From JABDIP01 sp965250245 (GTDB lineage: Bacteria > Pseudomonadota > Alphaproteobacteria > DSM-16000 > Inquilinaceae), in the NCBI GenBank assembly GCA_965250245.1, contig OZ252296.1:1-64000 (forward strand): 64,000 nt of DNA, in the 5' to 3' direction. How positions within the stretch are numbered: position 1 is the first letter of the stretch; each line of letters starts with the position of its first letter. Under the pieces are notes generated by a model, which did no database searches, was not told where the DNA came from, and was given only the letters and a program-made list of their open reading frames with translations. The position numbers and the translations under genes were made by a program. Positions 60,906-64,000 of the stretch are shown in pieces.

Positions 60906-60936
60906 TATCTACAGTCTCTAGTAACTTTAGGTTCAA
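60906..60936 (-). promoter_or_regulatory. MerR-type promoter with 19-bp spacer for the CDF gene
   Basis: On the minus strand TTGAAC (60931-60936) and TAGATA (60906-60911) are 19 bases apart, the overlong spacer that MerR proteins correct. An imperfect dyad CTnnAGTnACTnnAG fills the spacer (60916-60930), matching MerR-family operators. It precedes the CDF gene and lies 10 bases from the merR start. Confidence 0.85.
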
Positions 60937-60946
60937 GGGGTGAAGC

Positions 60947-61396
60947 ATGGGGATCGACGATCTGACCATCGGCCGGCTGGCGCGCGAGGCAGGGTGCAAG
61001 GTCCAGACGATCCGCTATTACGAGCAGATCGGCCTGATGCCGGAACCCGCCCGGACAGAGGGCAACCAGCGGCGCTACGGCACCCGCCATGCCCAGCGCC
61101 TGGCCTTCATCCGCCACGCCCGCGAGCTCGGCTTCCCCCTGGACTCGGTGCGCGAGCTGTTGAGTCTGTCCGACGACCGGGACCGGTCCTGTGATGCGGC
61201 CGATGCCATCGCCAAGGACCATCTGGCCGCCGTCGAGCGCCGTATCCTGCGGCTCAACGCGCTCAAGGCCGAGCTGGAGCGGATGATCGAGCAGTGCAAG
61301 GGCGGTCGCATCGCCGATTGCCGGGTGATCGAGGTGGTCGCCGATCACAGCCACGCCCATTGCCTGACCGATCATGGCGTCGAGGTCGAGGCCTGA
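60947..61396 (+). CDS. MerR family metal-responsive regulator (CadR/PbrR-like)
   Basis: The 149-residue regulator has the MerR HTH (LTIGRLAREAGCKVQTIRYYEQIGL) and a long helix, then Cys82, Cys117 and Cys125 in the pattern of Cd/Pb/Zn sensors (QCKGGRIADC, C-x7-C). The tail is HSHAHC, adding His and Cys ligands. It is divergent from the CDF gene and should activate it from the 19-bp promoter between them. Confidence 0.92.
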   Translation: MGIDDLTIGRLAREAGCKVQTIRYYEQIGLMPEPARTEGNQRRYGTRHAQRLAFIRHARELGFPLDSVRELLSLSDDRDRSCDAADAIAKDHLAAVERRILRLNALKAELERMIEQCKGGRIADCRVIEVVADHSHAHCLTDHGVEVEA

Positions 61397-61487
61397 TTGC
61401 CTCGGGAGTGAGCCGGCGGCGCGGTTTTGACGTAAGCAACCGGTAGGGGTCATCATCGGCCCAGGCACGACGGGGCGAGGCGACCAG

Positions 61488-63320
61488 ATGGCGAAGGCAG
61501 AGTGGCAATGGCGCTTTGACCTGCCGCCGGAACGTCTGTGGCCGGTCATGTCGGACACGCCGCGGTTCAACGAGGCGCTGGGCACGCCGAAATTCCAGGT
61601 CGAGGAGATCGCGCAGCCGGATGGGACCGTGCTGCGGCTTGCCCGGGCGCGCATGGGCCGGCTCGATCTCGAATGGGAGGAGCGGCCCTATGAATGGGTC
61701 GAAGGGCGGCGCTGGACGCATCGCCGCATCTTCCGACTGGGCCCGTTCCGCGTTCTTGGCGCATCCGTGCTGCTCGAGCCCGACGATGGCGGAACCCGTA
61801 TGACCTACGGCCTGGTGGCGGAGCCGGCGACCCTGTTCGGCAAATTCCTGCTGGCAGCCGGGTTCCTGCGCCGCGCCGGGAGGAATATCGAAAGGCTGGC
61901 GCTGTCGGCGGCCGCCTTCGCGGCCGGCGAGCGCACCGAAGTCTACGACCATGAGCCGCCGATCATGACGGCAAGCGCCGAAGAGCGGCTGGCAGGCATG
62001 GTCGTTGAGATCGAAAAGGGCCCTTACCATCATGGCCTTGCTGCGCGTCTGGCGGATCACGTCCGGACAGCGCAGGAGGTCGATTTGATGCACATGCGGC
62101 CCCTGACCCTGGCCCGGTCATGGCAGGAGCCGTCCCGCAAGGTCGTCGAGGTGTGCCTGGCGGCCGTGGCCAGCGGCATGCTGGAGATGCATTGGGACCT
62201 GCTGTGCCCGCGCTGCCGTGGCGCCAAGGCGATGGTGCCGAGCCTGGACAAGCTGCCGACCGGGGTGCATTGCCCGTCCTGCAGCATCGACTTCGACCGC
62301 GACTTCGACCGCAACATCGAACTGACGTTCAGCCCCGCCGCCGCGATCCGGCCGATCCTGATCGGCGAGTACTGCCTCGGCGGGCCGGTGAAGACGCCGC
62401 ATGTGCGGCTTCAGCAGATCCTGGCGCCGGGCGAACGCCGTTCGCTGGACTGCGACCTGCCGCCCGGCGCCTATCGCCTGCGCACCCTGGAGCCCGGCGG
62501 GGAGTGCGAGATCGACCACGAGGGCGGCGGATTTCCCGGCATCATCGCGGACGGGACGGACGTCACCGCCGGGCCGACCGGCGGCCCCGGCGAGCTGGTT
62601 CTGGAGAACCGGGCGGCGTCGGAGCGCACCTTCATCGTCGAGAGCCGCGATTGGGTGCGCGACGCCCTGACGGCGCATCAGGTGGCGACGCTGCAGACCT
62701 TCCGCGACCTGTTCTCCAGCGAGACCATTGCGTCCGGCGATTCGATCGAGGTCAGCCAGGTGACGCTCATGTTCACCGACCTGAAGGGCTCGACGGCGCT
62801 GTACGAGCGGATCGGCGACGCCGCCGCCTTCGCGCTGGTCCGGGCCCATTTCGCCTTCCTGGCCGACGCGGTGCGCCGGTGCAACGGCGCCATCGTCAAG
62901 ACCATCGGCGACGCGGTGATGGCCGCGTTCAGCGACCCGGCCGACGCCGTCGCCGCGGCGCTCGCGATCCAGCGGGAGGTCGCCGGCTTCAACGATCAGC
63001 AGGGGGCGGAGGCGATCGTCATCAAGATCGGCCTGCATGCCGGCCCGTGCATCGCCGTCTCGCTCAACAGCCGCATCGACTATTTCGGCTCGACCGCCAA
63101 CCTGGCCGCCCGCCTGGAAGGCCAGAGCGCCGGCGGCGACATCGTCATCTCCGCCGCCATGGCTGCCGATCCGGGCGTGGCCGGGCTGCTCGAACCCCAC
63201 GCACTGTCTGACGAGACGGCAACGCTCAAGGGCTTCGATGCGCCGATCGGGTTCCTGCGCTTGCCCATGGCCTCCGCGCAGCCGGCATCGCGGTGCCAGC
63301 CGGATGCCGCGGCCGGCTGA
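61488..63320 (+). CDS. SRPBCC-DUF5939-class III adenylate/guanylate cyclase protein
   Basis: The 610-residue protein has three parts. Residues 5-145 look like an SRPBCC (START/AHA1-like) domain. Residues 160-420 match DUF5939 and include a zinc ribbon of Cys240, Cys243, Cys262 and Cys265 (CPRC...CPSC). The C-terminal 170 residues are a class III nucleotide cyclase: the metal Asp431 in FTDLKGSTALYERIGD and Asp475 in TIGDAVM, and the Asn/Arg motif NLAARLE. No membrane segment is present. The product (cAMP or cGMP) is not clear. The gene lies 84 bases from methylmalonyl-CoA mutase on the same strand. Confidence 0.88.
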   Translation: MAKAEWQWRFDLPPERLWPVMSDTPRFNEALGTPKFQVEEIAQPDGTVLRLARARMGRLDLEWEERPYEWVEGRRWTHRRIFRLGPFRVLGASVLLEPDDGGTRMTYGLVAEPATLFGKFLLAAGFLRRAGRNIERLALSAAAFAAGERTEVYDHEPPIMTASAEERLAGMVVEIEKGPYHHGLAARLADHVRTAQEVDLMHMRPLTLARSWQEPSRKVVEVCLAAVASGMLEMHWDLLCPRCRGAKAMVPSLDKLPTGVHCPSCSIDFDRDFDRNIELTFSPAAAIRPILIGEYCLGGPVKTPHVRLQQILAPGERRSLDCDLPPGAYRLRTLEPGGECEIDHEGGGFPGIIADGTDVTAGPTGGPGELVLENRAASERTFIVESRDWVRDALTAHQVATLQTFRDLFSSETIASGDSIEVSQVTLMFTDLKGSTALYERIGDAAAFALVRAHFAFLADAVRRCNGAIVKTIGDAVMAAFSDPADAVAAALAIQREVAGFNDQQGAEAIVIKIGLHAGPCIAVSLNSRIDYFGSTANLAARLEGQSAGGDIVISAAMAADPGVAGLLEPHALSDETATLKGFDAPIGFLRLPMASAQPASRCQPDAAAG

Positions 63321-63404
63321 ACGGCCGATCGGCCGGAATGGACGCTGCACCAACCGCACTTGTATGATTGCAATGTCTGCGCGCCGGCACGGAGGGCCAC
63401 GATC

Positions 63405-64000
<596 letters not shown>

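Overview
The window is a stretch of GC-rich chromosome from an alphaproteobacterium, probably a Rhodospirillales-type organism. Evidence for this is the set of lineage-typical genes: the DUF2849 / sulfite reductase / DUF934 cluster, a usg gene, a COX15-type heme A synthase, a TipF-like protein and a TIGR01459 HAD protein. The inverted repeats in several intergenic gaps also fit. I see no tRNA, rRNA, CRISPR array, transposase or integrase. The last gene, methylmalonyl-CoA mutase, runs off the right edge.

Layout from the left. 0.2-2.3 kb: a DJ-1/PfpI protein without its usual catalytic cysteine, then a secreted trypsin-like protease with four Cys-rich repeats. 2.4-8.4 kb, minus strand: an oligopeptide ABC importer (oppABCDF). 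8.5-9.6 kb: heme A synthase. 9.9-16.0 kb, plus strand: an assimilatory sulfate-reduction operon with APS reductase, siroheme-dependent sulfite reductase, two siroheme enzymes, a ferredoxin reductase and a [2Fe-2S] ferredoxin. 16.1-17.1 kb: two tandem paralogous lipoproteins. 17.3-22.1 kb: an M20 peptidase and a 1167-residue flavoprotein joining a GltD-like half to a PyrK-like half. 22.3-25.5 kb: an ABC-2 exporter, a histidine phosphatase, a DUF3052 protein and Usg. 25.6-28.0 kb: groESL with a CIRCE operator, a candidate RpoH promoter and a strong terminator.

28-38.9 kb: hisS, a fluoroacetate-dehalogenase-like hydrolase, a HEAT-repeat lipoprotein, a TerB-like protein, an AEC transporter, glgC and glgA, a PqiA-like membrane protein and a secreted TPR-like protein. 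39-46.6 kb: an MFS transporter, a Sel1 protein, two small coupled genes, a DinG-type helicase and lysS. 46.6-50.0 kb, minus strand: an ABC ATPase, a large permease and an unknown secreted protein in one operon. 50.1-53.7 kb, minus strand: ilvE-like, GNAT, FkbM methyltransferase and MltF-like genes with 4-bp overlaps or a 4-bp gap. 53.7-55.1 kb: an S24 repressor with an apparent operator, a small gene behind a good sigma-54 promoter match, and an AT-rich gap. 55.1-64 kb: pyrD, a degenerate EAL protein, a HAD protein, kynureninase, a MerR/CDF metal-resistance pair, an SRPBCC-DUF5939-cyclase protein and methylmalonyl-CoA mutase.

Several intergenic gaps carry long inverted repeats of at least four sequence families. 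None encodes a protein; they look like dispersed non-autonomous palindromic elements. The less ordinary items are the fused flavoprotein, the Cys-repeat protease, the sigma-54-linked small gene, the ABC/secreted-protein operon and the nested palindromic repeats.
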